In this document: positions 26,281-35,392 of the stretch, piece after piece
Position numbering within the stretch: position 1 is the stretch's first letter
How the letters are laid out: each line of letters begins with the position of its first letter
NCBI GenBank assembly: GCA_934541015.1
Contig: CAKTDC010000023.1
Coordinates: forward strand, 1-48,314
Length of the DNA stretch: 48,314 nucleotides
Origin: an uncultured Luteimonas sp.
Lineage (GTDB): Bacteria > Pseudomonadota > Gammaproteobacteria > Xanthomonadales > Xanthomonadaceae
Direction of reading: 5' to 3'
Notes under the pieces: model-generated
Seen by the model: the letters and a program-made list of their open reading frames with translations, nothing else
What the model was told of the DNA's origin: nothing
Databases searched by the model: none
Position numbers and translations under genes: made by a program

Positions 26281-27579
26281 TCAGAAGGTGCGCAGCAGGC
26301 CCTTGAGCAGTTTCCTGCCCTTGCCTTCTTCCTGCCTGGGCTCGCCGTCGTTGCTGGCGTCGCTGCCGTTGTCGGACGGGAAGCCCGCGCCCAGGTCCAT
26401 GCCCAGCATCGCGCTGGCGGTGGACTTGGTGCGCACGCGCAGGTTCCATTCCGGATCCCACCGCTTCAGTTCCTCCGGATCGGTCGGCCTGGGCGGCCAC
26501 ACCATGTGGGTCTCCGGGCCGTAGGCGATCATGCCGAGCATGGCCATGCCGCCCATGCCTCCGCCCTGCGCGGGATCGCCGCCGGTGGGGGCGAAGATGC
26601 CCTTGGGGATCGTGCAGCTGGTGGTGGCCGGCGGCAGCAATACCTTCTCCTTCAGCCAGCGGTCGATGTTGCCGCCGGTGAGGTACTGCTGCAGCCCCTG
26701 GCCGGCGCCGCCGCTCTCGGCGCTGCTCCAGAGCACCATGGTGTTCTGGTTCCGCATCGCGAAGGCGTTGATGAAGTAGGCGCGGGCGCGGTCCACCGGC
26801 TGCCAGTCCAGCGCGATGGCGTCGCTCGGCTGGCCCCGGGTGTTGAGCGCGATCCGGGGCATGAATTCGGCGTTGCCGCCCAGTTCGAACTGCAGCGATT
26901 CAGGCACGCCGTTGCCGCTGATGCGGTGGGGGCCGGCGAGCAGGGCGCCGTTGGGGACGCGCCTGCCGTTCTTGCGGTTCGGCCACACCGCGTAGGCCGG
27001 GGTGGCGTCGATGTCGCGATCGGGCGCGAACTTGCCCTGCGACACGCTGCCGCTGGACTGCACGTTGCCGCCGCGGACCTTCATCGTGAAGGTCTTCGGC
27101 TGCCCGGGGCGCACCGCCGCGCCGCAGCCCCAGTATTCGTGGATGGTCATCTCGACGTCGGGGATGTCCTGGGTTGGCGACCCTTCCCGGTAGTCCCCGG
27201 ACGTCGGCTCCAGGGTCGGCGGCACCAGCGGCAGCACCTTGCCCAGCTTCAGGCCGCCGGGGATCGCGTGCTGCGCTTCCACGCCGGGCCTGAGGCTGTT
27301 GTGCAGGGCGACGTCGAGGTACTGCCCGGACATGGCCGGGTGGCGTGCGGTCGGATAGCGCATCTCCTCCTTGCCGGCGCCCATCATCCGGCCGGCGAGG
27401 CCGCCGAGCGCGCCCATGCCGGGCATGCCGGCCATGTGGTGGGTGGAGATGTCGATCCAGACCTGGGTCTCGACCGGCCTGGACTGCTGGGCGAAACCGG
27501 AGGGCAGGACTGCGGTGGCTGCGACCGCGACCATGGCGGCGAGCGGGTGACGGCGATGACGGCGGGGCAGCGGGCGCAT
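26281..27579 (-). CDS. Secreted protein of unknown function (cluster gene 1)
   Basis: A 432-aa exported protein. An Arg-rich N-terminus and hydrophobic segment (LAAMVAVAATAVLPSGFA-Q) form a signal peptide, with GGAGAT 9 bases before the ATG. Early Met/Gly-rich stretch HHMAGMPGMGALGGLAGRMM, then a beta-rich body with VEMTIHEYWGCGAAV and WPNRKNGRRVPNG, and a Cys-poor C-terminus ending in a basic GKGRKLLKGLLRTF. I do not recognise a named family. First gene of the five-gene minus-strand run; about 630 bases of repeats and a promoter region separate it from rpmI. Confidence 0.8.
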   Translation of the reverse strand: MRPLPRRHRRHPLAAMVAVAATAVLPSGFAQQSRPVETQVWIDISTHHMAGMPGMGALGGLAGRMMGAGKEEMRYPTARHPAMSGQYLDVALHNSLRPGVEAQHAIPGGLKLGKVLPLVPPTLEPTSGDYREGSPTQDIPDVEMTIHEYWGCGAAVRPGQPKTFTMKVRGGNVQSSGSVSQGKFAPDRDIDATPAYAVWPNRKNGRRVPNGALLAGPHRISGNGVPESLQFELGGNAEFMPRIALNTRGQPSDAIALDWQPVDRARAYFINAFAMRNQNTMVLWSSAESGGAGQGLQQYLTGGNIDRWLKEKVLLPPATTSCTIPKGIFAPTGGDPAQGGGMGGMAMLGMIAYGPETHMVWPPRPTDPEELKRWDPEWNLRVRTKSTASAMLGMDLGAGFPSDNGSDASNDGEPRQEEGKGRKLLKGLLRTF

Positions 27580-28013
27580 GGCGGGATCTCCTGGGGCGAT
27601 GACGGTTCCGGGTGGATGACGGGGTGGTCGATGGACAGACATAACGGACACATCGGAAAACGACGGCCCGAGCCTTCATGCTTTTTCGCGCCGGCCGCTG
27701 GTGGCGCGGTGAGCCGGTTCCCCCGCTTGCGGGGGCCCTGCTTCAAAGCGCCTTCCGCGCTTGCTGATGGCTGTGCTTCAAGGCTCATCCCCCGCTTGCG
27801 GGGGAGGCTGGGTGGGGGTGCGTGGCGGCGTTGCCCCCATCCCCCGCTGCGCGGGGACTTCCCCCGCAAGCGGGGGATGAGGCCTGCCGGGGCAAGGAGG
27901 GCTTGCCTGGGGAAATGGGCGCGGGGGAAGGAGGGCCTGCCGGGGAAGACGGGCTGAGGGGAATACGCAACGAAGGGCGGGTATTCCCGAAGCCGCCGGC
28001 CAAACCCCCTGAA
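27580..28013. repeat. Palindrome-rich intergenic region, MITE-like element
   Basis: No gene. It contains four CCCCGC/GCGGGG palindromes at 27721-27734, 27789-27804, 27842-27856 and 27861-27876. The 96-base segment 27785-27880 is bounded by perfect 21-base inverted repeats (each begins or ends TCATCCCCCGC / GCGGGGGATGA). Degenerate copies of GGGGAAGGAGGGCCTGCCGG follow at about 27886-27952. The promoter of the secreted-protein operon should lie at about 27600-27700. Confidence 0.75.
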
Positions 28014-28042
28014 TTGCAAGGGAAACCCGCAAAGGGCATAAT
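28014..28042 (+). promoter_or_regulatory. Promoter of rpmI-rplT
   Basis: TTGCAA at 28014-28019 and CATAAT at 28037-28042 are separated by exactly 17 bases. Transcription would begin near 28049, leaving a leader of about 155 bases that opens with a perfect 7-bp hairpin GCTCCGG/CCGGAGC (28048-28066). This gives rpmI a promoter independent of infC. Confidence 0.7.
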
Positions 28043-28204
28043 GCCCGGCTCCGGTTCGTCCGGAGCTGTGTGCAATACCTTTGGACCTGCCCTGGTTCCC
28101 CGTGGAATCAGTGGCTTACCAACCGGCCAGGCAAGGATGGAAAGCGTGTCGACCCGATCGACGCCGCCCCGGCCAGTACTCGAAACGACCCCAAGGACAT
28201 CGCA

Positions 28205-28402
28205 ATGCCCAAGATCAAGACGCATCGGGGCGCGGCCAAACGCTTCCGGAAGACCGCTTCCGGCAAGTACAAGGCAGGCCACGCCAACCGCAGCCACATC
28301 CTCACCAAGAAGGCGACCAAGCGGAAGCGCAACCTCCGGCAGACGAACCACGTTCGTGCCGAGGACGCGGGCCGTCTGGATCGCATGCTTCCGTATCTCT
28401 GA
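28205..28402 (+). CDS. rpmI: 50S ribosomal protein L35
   Basis: A 65-aa basic ribosomal protein with the L35 signature [14 protein letters not shown] and [16 protein letters not shown]. Length is standard. AAGGAC lies 8-13 bases before the ATG. In most gammaproteobacteria it directly follows infC; here infC is about 15 kb away. Confidence 0.98.
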   Translation: MPKIKTHRGAAKRFRKTASGKYKAGHANRSHILTKKATKRKRNLRQTNHVRAEDAGRLDRMLPYL

Positions 28403-28415
28403 GGAGGGCTGAACA

Positions 28416-30051
<1,636 letters not shown>

Positions 30052-30056
30052 AGGCC

Positions 30057-30166
30057 GGGATTCGGGATTCGGGATTGGGGATTCGGAAAGGCGAATTCCA
30101 TTCCGGCCCGGCTCCCGGCAAGCCTGCGTTTTTGAATCCCGAATCCCCAATCCCCAATCCCGAAAT
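30057..30166. repeat. Inverted GGGATTCGGGATTGGGGATTC-type repeat before pheT
   Basis: The left arm (30057-30085) and the right arm (30135-30166) are near-perfect reverse complements of about 28 bases, with a 50-base loop. The right arm ends six bases before the pheT ATG region, so no normal ribosome binding site remains. Same family as the element before thrS. Confidence 0.85.
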
Positions 30167-30172
30167 TTCAGA

Positions 30173-32581
30173 ATGAAATTTTCCGAAAACTGGCTCCGCC
30201 AGCACGTTCCCACCGACGCCACCCGCGAGCGGCTGGCCGAGGTGCTGACCGCGATCGGCCTGGAGGTCGAGGAGGTGGTGGCGCTGGGCGAAACGCTCGA
30301 TGGCGTGGTGGTGGCGCGCATCGTGTCGGCGCAGAAGCATCCCGAGGCCGACCGCCTGCAGGTCTGCCAGGTCGACGCCGGGCAGGGCGGGCTGCTGCAG
30401 ATCGTGTGCGGTGCGCCCAATGCGCGGCCGGGCCTGGTCGCGCCGCTGGCCACCATCGGCGCCACGGTCGGCGAGATGAAGATCAAGGCCGCGAAGCTGC
30501 GCGGGGTCGAATCCAGCGGCATGCTCTGTTCGGCGAAGGAGCTGGGCATCGACGCCGATGCCTCGGGCCTGCTGGAACTGCCCGATGACGCCCCGGTCGG
30601 CGCGCCGCTGGCCGGCTACCTCGGCCTGCCCGACGCCAGCATCGAGATCAAGCTCACGCCCAACCGTGCCGACTGCTTCAGCGTGCGCGGTATCGCCTAC
30701 GACGTCGCCGCCGCCGTCGGCAGCCAGGTCGCGCCGCTGCAGGCCGAGCCCGTGGCCGCCGCCATCGACGCGCGCCTGCCGGTCGAACTGCACGCCGGCG
30801 CCGACGCGCCGCGCTACGTCGGCCGCGTGATCGAAGGCGTCGACGCCACCGTGGCCACTCCGGTGTGGATGGCCGAGCGCCTGCGCCGCAGCGGCGTGCG
30901 CCCGGTGAGTTTCCTGGTCGACGTGACCCAGTACGTGATGCTGGAAATCGGCCAGCCGATGCACGCTTTCGACCGCGACCTGCTCAGCGGCCCGGTCGGC
31001 GTGCGCCGCGCCCGCGCCGGCGAGAGCCTGAAGCTGCTCGACGGCCGCGATGTCGCGCTCGACGGCGAGTTCCTCGCCGTCACCGACGCCGACCGCGTCG
31101 TCGCCCTGGCCGGCGTGATGGGCGGCCACGACACCCGCGTGACCGATGCCACCGGCAACGTGTTCCTGGAGGCCGCGCACTTCGCGCCGGCCGCGATCAT
31201 CGGCCGCAGCCGCCGCCTGGGCATGCACACCGACGCCGCGCACCGCTTCGAGCGCGGCGTGGATCCGCTACTGCCGCGCGCCGCGGTGGAGATCGCCACC
31301 CGGCTGATCCTCGACGTTGCCGGCGGCCGTCCCGGCCCGGTGGTCGAAGCCGCGCTGGCCGGGCACCTGCCGCAGCCGCAGCCGATCCTGCTGCGGCGCG
31401 CGCGGCTGGCGCGCGTGCTCGGCCTGGCCGTGGCCGATGCCGAGGTCGAGCGGATCCTGCACGCGCTGGGGCTGGACGTGTTCGCGCACGCCGACGGCTG
31501 GCAGGTGGTGCCGCCGACGCGCCGCTTCGACCTGGCGATCGAGGAGGACCTGATCGAGGAGGTCGCGCGCATCCACGGCTACGACGCCATCCCGGTCACG
31601 CTGCCCGGCGGCGCCACGCGCATCGGCGCGGCCAGCGAGACCATCGCCGGCGAGGCCGAGCTGCGCGCGCAGCTGGTCGCGCGCGAGTGGTTCGAGGCGG
31701 TCAGCTTCGCCTTCGTCGACGCGCAGCTGCTCGCCCGCTGGCAGGCCTCCGAGCGCAGCGTGCCGCTGGCCAATCCGCTCAGCGCGGAGCTGGGCGTGAT
31801 GCGCACGGGCCTGCTGCCGGGGCTGGTCGAGGCGCTGGCGCGCAATGCCGCCCGCCAGCAGCCGCGCGTGCGCCTGTTCGAGATCGGCAAGGTGTTCGAG
31901 AGCCGGGAATCGGGAATCGGGAACCGGGAATCGGGTGAAGCGGGAGCAGGTGCTCCGCTGGAGACGCTGCGCATCGCCGCGGCCGCCTGCGGCGATGCGC
32001 AGGCCGAACAGTGGGGCGTGCCCGCGCGGCCGGTCGATTTCCACGACCTGAAGGGCGACCTGGAGGCCGTGGCGGCCGTTTCCGGCGCGGTGCTCGAATA
32101 CCGGCCGTCGCAGCGGCCGCAGGGCCACCCGGGCCGCTCGGCCGACGTCTACCGCGACGGCGAGCGCATCGGCTGGATCGGCGAACTGCACCCGCGGCTG
32201 CTGCGTGCGCTGGGCCACGACCAGACCGTGGTCGCCTTCGAGCTGGACCTGGCCCCGCTGCAGGCCCGGGCCGTGCCCCGCGCCGAGCGCCTGTCGCGAT
32301 TCCCCTCGGTGCGCCGGGACCTGGCCGTGGTGGTTGCCGCGGACGTGCCCTGGGCCGCCCTGGAGGCCACCATCCGCGCCGCCGCCGGGTCGCTGCTGGA
32401 GGATCTGGGCCTGTTCGACCGCTATATCGGCAAGGGGGTCGAACCGGGTTTCAAGAGTCTCGCCATGGGCTTGATTCTGCAGGACAAATCACGCACGCTG
32501 ACTGACCGCGAAGTGGATGGAGTGGTCTCGCGGGTGATCGAGGATCTGCAGCGCATCCACGGCGCCGCGATCAGGAGCTGA
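30173..32581 (+). CDS. pheT: Phenylalanyl-tRNA synthetase beta chain
   Basis: An 802-aa subunit. tRNA-binding OB domain near 40-150 ([19 protein letters not shown]), B3/B4 editing domain with [18 protein letters not shown] near 240, B5 domain near 400-470, and the C-terminal FDX-ACB domain from about 708 ([13 protein letters not shown], ending in [13 protein letters not shown]). The start [13 protein letters not shown] is conserved; no Shine-Dalgarno is visible because a repeat sits directly upstream. Residues about 577-588 ([12 protein letters not shown]) are encoded by an in-frame repeat copy. Length is close to the usual 795. Confidence 0.97.
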   Translation: MKFSENWLRQHVPTDATRERLAEVLTAIGLEVEEVVALGETLDGVVVARIVSAQKHPEADRLQVCQVDAGQGGLLQIVCGAPNARPGLVAPLATIGATVGEMKIKAAKLRGVESSGMLCSAKELGIDADASGLLELPDDAPVGAPLAGYLGLPDASIEIKLTPNRADCFSVRGIAYDVAAAVGSQVAPLQAEPVAAAIDARLPVELHAGADAPRYVGRVIEGVDATVATPVWMAERLRRSGVRPVSFLVDVTQYVMLEIGQPMHAFDRDLLSGPVGVRRARAGESLKLLDGRDVALDGEFLAVTDADRVVALAGVMGGHDTRVTDATGNVFLEAAHFAPAAIIGRSRRLGMHTDAAHRFERGVDPLLPRAAVEIATRLILDVAGGRPGPVVEAALAGHLPQPQPILLRRARLARVLGLAVADAEVERILHALGLDVFAHADGWQVVPPTRRFDLAIEEDLIEEVARIHGYDAIPVTLPGGATRIGAASETIAGEAELRAQLVAREWFEAVSFAFVDAQLLARWQASERSVPLANPLSAELGVMRTGLLPGLVEALARNAARQQPRVRLFEIGKVFESRESGIGNRESGEAGAGAPLETLRIAAAACGDAQAEQWGVPARPVDFHDLKGDLEAVAAVSGAVLEYRPSQRPQGHPGRSADVYRDGERIGWIGELHPRLLRALGHDQTVVAFELDLAPLQARAVPRAERLSRFPSVRRDLAVVVAADVPWAALEATIRAAAGSLLEDLGLFDRYIGKGVEPGFKSLAMGLILQDKSRTLTDREVDGVVSRVIEDLQRIHGAAIRS
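31901..31936 (+). repeat. Dispersed repeat copy inside the pheT coding region
   Basis: Consecutive CGGGAAT units (31904-31935) match the arms of the elements before thrS and pheT. The 36 bases keep the frame and encode [12 protein letters not shown]. Confidence 0.8.
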
Positions 32582-32603
32582 CGTTCACAGGGGGACGGAA
32601 GTC

Positions 32604-32906
32604 ATGGCGTTGACCAAGGCGGACATGGCCGAGCAGCTGTACGAGGAAGTCGGCCTCAACAAGCGGGAGGCGAAGGAATTCGTCGACGCGTTTTTCGATG
32701 TGCTGCGCGGCGCGCTGCAGCAGGGGCGGCAGGTGAAGCTCTCGGGCTTCGGCAACTTCGACCTGCGCCGCAAGAGCGAGCGCCCCGGGCGCAATCCCAA
32801 GACCGGCGAGGAGATCCCGATCTCGGCGCGGACGGTGGTCACCTTCCGCCCCGGGCAGAAGCTGAAGGAGCGCGTGGAAGCCTACACCGGAGGCCCGCAT
32901 GCTTGA
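32604..32906 (+). CDS. ihfA: Integration host factor alpha subunit
   Basis: A 100-aa DNA-bending protein of the HU/IHF family. The signature [21 protein letters not shown] (about residues 47-67) and [15 protein letters not shown] start match IHF alpha. It follows pheT by 22 bases, the conserved position in gammaproteobacteria. GGGGGAC lies upstream of the ATG. Confidence 0.97.
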   Translation: MALTKADMAEQLYEEVGLNKREAKEFVDAFFDVLRGALQQGRQVKLSGFGNFDLRRKSERPGRNPKTGEEIPISARTVVTFRPGQKLKERVEAYTGGPHA

Positions 32907-33255
32907 TCCGGGCAGCAACAGCGAACTCCCGCCGATCCCCGCCAAACGCTACTTCACGATCGGCGAAGTCAGCGAGCTGTGCGACGTCAAACCGCACGTG
33001 CTGCGGTACTGGGAAACCGAATTCCCCAGCCTCAACCCGGTCAAGCGCCGCGGCAACCGCCGCTACTACCAGCGCCACGACGTGCTGATGGTGCGCCAGA
33101 TCCGCGGCCTGCTGTACGAACAGGGCTACACCATCGGCGGCGCCCGCCTGCGCCTGGAAAGCGGCAGCGCCCGGGAGGAATCGGCCATGAGCGTGCAGAT
33201 CGTGCGCCAGGTGCGGACGGAGCTGGAGGAGATCCTCCAGCTGCTCAGGCGCTGA
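32899..33255 (+). CDS. MerR family transcriptional regulator
   Basis: A 118-aa protein with the MerR winged helix-turn-helix at residues 16-85: [20 protein letters not shown] followed by [13 protein letters not shown]. The C-terminal helix is short and lacks metal-binding Cys, so the ligand is unknown. It overlaps ihfA by eight bases; the pheT-ihfA-merR-tRNA-Pro order is common in gammaproteobacteria. Confidence 0.93.
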   Translation: MLDPGSNSELPPIPAKRYFTIGEVSELCDVKPHVLRYWETEFPSLNPVKRRGNRRYYQRHDVLMVRQIRGLLYEQGYTIGGARLRLESGSAREESAMSVQIVRQVRTELEEILQLLRR

Positions 33256-33280
33256 GCCGGCCCACCGGCCGCGCACGCGG

Positions 33281-33286
33281 TATAAT
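33281..33286 (+). promoter_or_regulatory. -10 element of tRNA-Pro
   Basis: A perfect TATAAT 13 bases before the tRNA, between the MerR gene stop and the tRNA. No good -35 is visible. Confidence 0.6.
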
Positions 33287-33298
33287 CGCAGGGACACC

Positions 33299-33375
33299 CG
33301 GGGTATAGCGCAGCCTGGTAGCGCACTTGTCTGGGGGACAAGTGGTCGTCGGTTCGAATCCGGCTACCCCGACCA
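33299..33375 (+). tRNA. tRNA-Pro (anticodon GGG)
   Basis: A 77-base cloverleaf: acceptor stem CGGGGTA/TACCCCG followed by ACCA, D-loop AGCCTGGTAGCG, anticodon stem CTTGT/ACAAG with loop CTGGGGG (anticodon GGG at 33333-33335), and T-loop GGTTCGAATCC. The CCA end is encoded. Confidence 0.98.
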
Positions 33376-33394
33376 ATTCAGCCTTACGGATCAG

Positions 33395-33426
33395 CGGCCT
33401 GCGAGTGCTTCTCGCGGCCGCTTTTT
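33395..33426 (+). terminator. Terminator after tRNA-Pro
   Basis: CGGCC-T-GCGAG pairs with CTCGC-GGCCG with one bulged T and a five-base loop, followed by CTTTTT. It ends 51 bases after the tRNA. Confidence 0.85.
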
Positions 33427-33770
33427 CGTTTGCGCCGGTTCCCGGTCTGCGCCACCCGGTGCGGTCAGTGACAGGGATTGGCGTGCGGATGCACGGGGCA
33501 GCCTGGCACCCCCTCCCAACCTCCCCTCGCCGCGCGGGCGGGAGGGGCGGAGGCGGCTGTGCTTCTAGTGTGCTGTCCCGCAGGTTTCTTGTGCTCGTCA
33601 TTTCCGCGAAGTCGGGAGGCGCTTCCCAACAGCGCGGAGCACTGGTCATCCAAGGACTTTGATTTCAACGGGTTAACGCCCATGGATCCCCGCCTGCGCG
33701 GGGATGACGGTAGTTGTTCAGAGGCTCCCTGGAGAGCACCCCCGGCAGGTCATGCTGCATCAGTGCCATC
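33427..33770. repeat. Intergenic region with REP-like repeats
   Basis: No gene. It contains a CTCGTCATTTCCGCGAAG half element at about 33595, and GATCCCCGCCTGCGCGGGGATGACG-type palindrome at about 33684-33709 followed by GTTCAGAGGCTCC. The latter pairing with a TTCAGAGG tail is also seen at 43308-43321. Confidence 0.65.
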
Positions 33771-33772
33771 GA

Positions 33773-33801
33773 TTGTGCTCATTTATGTGCATATAATGTG
33801 C
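33773..33801 (+). promoter_or_regulatory. Promoter with three helically phased GTGC repeats
   Basis: TATAAT at 33792-33797 sits among three repeats ending in GTGC (33775-33778, 33787-33790, 33798-33801), spaced 12 and 11 bases apart, preceded by AT-rich bases (TTTAT, TATAAT). One repeat per helical turn over the -10 suggests an operator, probably for the following Xre-like protein. Confidence 0.55.
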
Positions 33802-33827
33802 AAACAGGCCTGGCGGAGCACTCCACC

Positions 33828-34199
33828 ATGTCAGCCGTCTCCATCGCCGAACTGTCCGAATCCCTGCGCGAGCCGGGGACGGCCGACCTGTCGCCGACCG
33901 CCGTGGCCGAGGTTCTTGGGCTGCAGCAACAGGAACTGGCCAAGCTGGCCGGAGTGCATCGCAACACCCTGCGCCTGCATCCGGATTCCGCGCAGGTGCA
34001 GTCGGCGCTGCGCAACCTGTCGCGCGTGCTGACGGCGATGACGCAGATCCAGCCGGACGTGGTCACCGCGGTCTACCACATCAAGAACACGCCTGTTCCA
34101 GCCTTCGACTACCGCACGCTGTTCGAGGTGATCGTTGCAGGCAGGGTCGAGGACGCCTTGAGGTACATCCGCTCGGTGTCGTCCGGAGCTGCCGGTTGA
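33828..34199 (+). CDS. Xre/MbcA/ParS-like antitoxin or regulator
   Basis: A 123-aa protein. The N-terminal half has a helix-turn-helix (PTAVAEVLGLQQQELAKLAG, about 22-41, with VHRNTLRLHP next). The C-terminal segment NTPVPAFDYRTLFEVIVAGR..ALRYIRS resembles the C-terminal domain of Xre/MbcA/ParS antitoxins that partner RES toxins. No RES toxin gene is nearby; instead an exonuclease gene starts four bases after the stop. It could be an orphan antitoxin or a regulator of the two-gene operon. Confidence 0.7.
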   Translation: MSAVSIAELSESLREPGTADLSPTAVAEVLGLQQQELAKLAGVHRNTLRLHPDSAQVQSALRNLSRVLTAMTQIQPDVVTAVYHIKNTPVPAFDYRTLFEVIVAGRVEDALRYIRSVSSGAAG

Positions 34200-34203
34200 A
34201 GAC

Positions 34204-34713
34204 ATGAGCCGCGTCGTCGCCCTCGACACCGAGACCACCGGCATCTCGCACCGCCTCGGCGACCGCGTCATCGAGATCGGCGCGGTGGAGCTGGTCGACG
34301 GCCAGGTGACCGGGCGCCAGTTCCACACCTGCCTGCAGCCCGGGCGCGCCATCCACTGGGCCGCCCGGCGCGTGCACGGCATCAGCGACGCGATGCTGGT
34401 CGGCAAGCCCCGGTTCGCCGACAGGGCCGGCGACCTGCTGGACTTCCTCGCGGGCGCCGAGATGGTGGCCCACAACGCCAGCTTCGACGTCGGCTTCCTC
34501 GACAACGAACTGCGCCTGGCCGGCCACCCCGACGGCCTCGCCCGGCATTGCCGCATCACCTGCAGCCTGAAGCTGGCCCGCGCCCGCTGGCCCGGCCTGC
34601 CCAACAAGCTCGACGACCTGCTCCAGCGCCTGCGCATCCCCCACACCCGCAGGCTCCACGGCGCCCTGCTGGACGCCCAGCTGCTGGCGCAGGTGATCGG
34701 GCACCTGCGCTGA
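34204..34713 (+). CDS. Short DnaQ-like DEDDh 3'-5' exonuclease
   Basis: A 169-aa exonuclease of the DNA polymerase III epsilon family. Exo I VALDTETTG (Asp8, Glu10), Exo II HNASFDVGFLDNEL near 90-103, Exo III HGALLDAQLL near 152 give the complete DEDDh set. It lacks the C-terminal extension of replicative DnaQ (about 240 aa), so it is a stand-alone proofreading or repair nuclease. It is separated by only four bases from the Xre-like gene, implying one transcript. Confidence 0.88.
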   Translation: MSRVVALDTETTGISHRLGDRVIEIGAVELVDGQVTGRQFHTCLQPGRAIHWAARRVHGISDAMLVGKPRFADRAGDLLDFLAGAEMVAHNASFDVGFLDNELRLAGHPDGLARHCRITCSLKLARARWPGLPNKLDDLLQRLRIPHTRRLHGALLDAQLLAQVIGHLR

Positions 34714-34731
34714 CGCCTCCCGACGCTGGCC

Positions 34732-35064
34732 TCAGCCCGCAGCGGCCCTGCGAAGCGCTTCGGCAGCCCACTGGTTGAGGCTTTGTCCGCTCGCCTGCGC
34801 GGCAATCTGGGCCTGCAGATGAACTTCTGGCGGAACGCGCAGCATCATGTTGCCGCTGGCGGGTTTCAGCGGCTGTTTGCCGATCCTGGCGCAGGTCTCA
34901 AGGTAATCCTCGACGGCTTCCTCGAACGCGGCCCGCAGTTCGACCACTGTTTCGCCGTGGAAGCCGATCACGTCTGCAATACCGAGGATGCGACCGGCAA
35001 AGATGGCATCGCGCTCATCGAATTCGACGCGGGCGGTGTAGCCCTTGTGGGTCATGGTGTTCAT
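34732..35064 (-). CDS. HicB family antitoxin, apparently without HicA
   Basis: A 110-aa protein. Residues about 8-65 form the HicB partial RNase H-like fold (YTARVEFDERDAIFAGRILG, VVELRAAFEEAVEDYL); residues 70-108 form an Arc/MetJ-type ribbon-helix-helix (LRVPPEVHLQAQIAAQASG, LNQWAAEALRRA). No HicA-type double-stranded RNA-binding toxin is present on either side; HigA lies 43 bases upstream. It may be co-transcribed with higBA. Confidence 0.85.
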   Translation of the reverse strand: MNTMTHKGYTARVEFDERDAIFAGRILGIADVIGFHGETVVELRAAFEEAVEDYLETCARIGKQPLKPASGNMMLRVPPEVHLQAQIAAQASGQSLNQWAAEALRRAAAG

Positions 35065-35107
35065 GGCTTCACTCCGATCAGTGATCTTCCGGCCTGACCG
35101 GGCCCGG

Positions 35108-35392
35108 TTATGCGGTTGCCGTGGCGATGGGCCGGACCTTGCCCCGGAACTGTTTCTGCGCGTGCCAGATGTCGTAGCTGGCCTGCATCGCATACCAGGT
35201 GCCCGGTGTGGTGCCCAGCGCCTTGGACAGGCGGATGTCCATCTCCGCGCTGATCCCCGCGCCACCGTTGAGCACACGCGACAACGCGACGCGCGTCACG
35301 CCCAGACGCTCCGCGGCGTCGGTCACGGTCACCTCGGCCAGCCACTCGCGCAGCACTTCGCCGGGATGTGGGGGGTTATGCATGATGTTCAT
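35108..35392 (-). CDS. higA: HigA family antitoxin
   Basis: A 94-aa HTH_3 antitoxin. The family opening HNPPHPGEVLREWL is followed by the helix-turn-helix VTDAAERLGVTRVALSRVLNGG (about 25-46) and DIRLSKALGTTPGTWYAMQASYD. It normally neutralises HigB and represses the operon. The start codon overlaps the higB stop by one base (TGATG), so translation should depend on ribosomes reaching the end of higB, which is now interrupted. Confidence 0.9.
   Translation of the reverse strand: MNIMHNPPHPGEVLREWLAEVTVTDAAERLGVTRVALSRVLNGGAGISAEMDIRLSKALGTTPGTWYAMQASYDIWHAQKQFRGKVRPIATATA

Noticed and set aside
33299..33375. tRNA-Pro as attachment site of a genomic island covering 33.4-35.7 kb
   Set aside because: No integrase and no repeat of the tRNA 3' end was found downstream in the window.
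34732..35107. A hicA toxin gene between hicB and higA
   Set aside because: Only 43 bases separate the two antitoxin genes and no HicA-like frame exists on either strand there.
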